The notes under the pieces are model-generated. The model did not search any database. It saw only the letters and a list, made by a program, of their open reading frames with translations, and was not told the origin of the DNA. Below are positions 63,493-64,000 of a stretch of DNA of 64,000 nucleotides, in pieces; the stretch's first letter is position 1; every line of letters starts with the position of its first letter. Location: the NCBI GenBank assembly GCA_947475735.1, contig CANJLQ010000001.1, forward strand, positions 186,001-250,000, given 5' to 3'. Made by a program: the position numbers and the translations under genes. This DNA is from Caulobacteraceae bacterium. GTDB lineage: Bacteria; Pseudomonadota; Alphaproteobacteria; Caulobacterales; Caulobacteraceae.

Positions 63493-64000
63493 CCGTCGGC
63501 GTCGCCCACTCCGCATCCCTCGCCCTCTCATAGCCCTCGCGCACCGTCTCCCTCGGCCGGTCCGCGCCGAGCAGGGCCATCTGCTCGCTCCAGACCTCGG
63601 CGAGGCGGCCGACGGTCGTCGTGACCCAGCCGGGAGCCTGCTGCCGGGTCCAGTTCTGGACCGAGGCGATGTTGAAGATCAGCAGGAACACCCCAGCCAC
63701 CACGATGACCCGGCTGGTCCAGCGACGGTCGCGGGCCGCGAGGCCCTCCTCATCCGGGGGTTCGCCGGGCGGGAAGGCGAACCGGCCGAGCGCGAGCAGC
63801 GGGTTGATCGGCGCGGGCTCCGGCGCGGTGGACAGGTCATGGGCGTCGGCCGTGGCGATCCAATCGCTGGGAGAATCCGCAGGCGGGGCCTCGACTTCCA
63901 CGGGCTCCAGATAGGGCGCGGTCTCGCCGTCCAGCGGCGGGAACGGAGAAGCCGGCAAGGCCGTCGGGAACGGGGCCAGGGGGATTTCGGGTTCGTCGGG
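63479..64000 (-). CDS. Hypothetical single-pass membrane protein, 5'-truncated
   Basis: The reverse-strand frame stays open to the right edge, so the start lies outside the window; a TTG at 63958 is the only internal candidate near the edge. The visible part is Pro/Glu/Ala-rich, then has one membrane helix (RVIVVAGVFLLIFNIASVQNW) and a short amphipathic tail. The final residues DPPP and the TAG stop come from repeat copy D. No family recognised. Confidence 0.55.
   Translation of the reverse strand, partial: PDEPEIPLAPFPTALPASPFPPLDGETAPYLEPVEVEAPPADSPSDWIATADAHDLSTAPEPAPINPLLALGRFAFPPGEPPDEEGLAARDRRWTSRVIVVAGVFLLIFNIASVQNWTRQQAPGWVTTTVGRLAEVWSEQMALLGADRPRETVREGYERARDAEWATPTDPPP

Overview
The window is a GC-rich, densely packed alphaproteobacterial chromosome segment, most likely from Brevundimonas or a close member of the Caulobacterales. 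The evidence is a marine-type astaxanthin gene set (CrtZ, CrtW, CrtB, CrtI, CrtY and a type 2 IPP isomerase), a TipN-like polarity protein, an ECF sigma factor followed by an NrsF (DUF1109) anti-sigma protein, a split MetH, and many GTG starts with 1-8 nt gene overlaps. The genus is inferred from gene content; no 16S rRNA or tRNA gene was recognised, and no prophage, IS element or CRISPR array was seen.

Layout. 1-5520 holds carotenoid genes: a truncated fni, crtZ-crtW on the plus strand, and crtY-crtI-crtB on the minus strand meeting crtW tail to tail. 5590-13321 has a secreted five-repeat PPC protein, folD, a LemA/TPM/TPM operon, and a convergent EEP-phosphatase/phospholipase D pair. 13432-19347 carries tipN, a degenerate Pcp-like protein, an MFS permease, DUF423 and prolyl aminopeptidase. 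19354-25408 is the rod-shape cluster mreB, mreC, mreD, mrdA, rodA (minus). 25638-34134 is mixed metabolism (hemerythrin, TVP38, aspartate aminotransferase, polyprenyl synthase, methyltransferase, amidohydrolase, 2OG oxygenase, SDR) ending with the sigma/anti-sigma pair. 34256-38245 has ettA, a D-2-hydroxyacid dehydrogenase, DUF6065 and an EF-hand lipoprotein. 38313-44284 is a methionine operon: an ArsR-methyltransferase fusion regulator with a perfect 28-bp palindrome at its start, metF, and metH in two parts. 44412-55414 is housekeeping (MBL hydrolase, acyl-CoA ligase, uridine kinase, TetR, pdxH, DnaJ-like, aroC, queE, queC) plus small lipoproteins. 55721-63365 encodes four exported proteins: DUF1800, DUF1501, a TonB-dependent receptor and PhoD phosphatase. 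A partial membrane protein closes the window.

A family of ~130-bp GC-rich palindromic repeats occurs four times (24237, 40256, 44282, 63363), each at a gene end. In three copies the edge supplies the TAA stop of the neighbouring gene. In the fourth, TAA is CAA and MetF reads 45 residues into the repeat. A different palindromic repeat separates the metH halves.

The best candidate for an undescribed system is the DUF1800-DUF1501-TonB receptor-PhoD group, which looks like an envelope pathway for capturing and hydrolysing a phosphorylated substrate. The SahR-like palindrome and the repeat-extended MetF are the other main observations.
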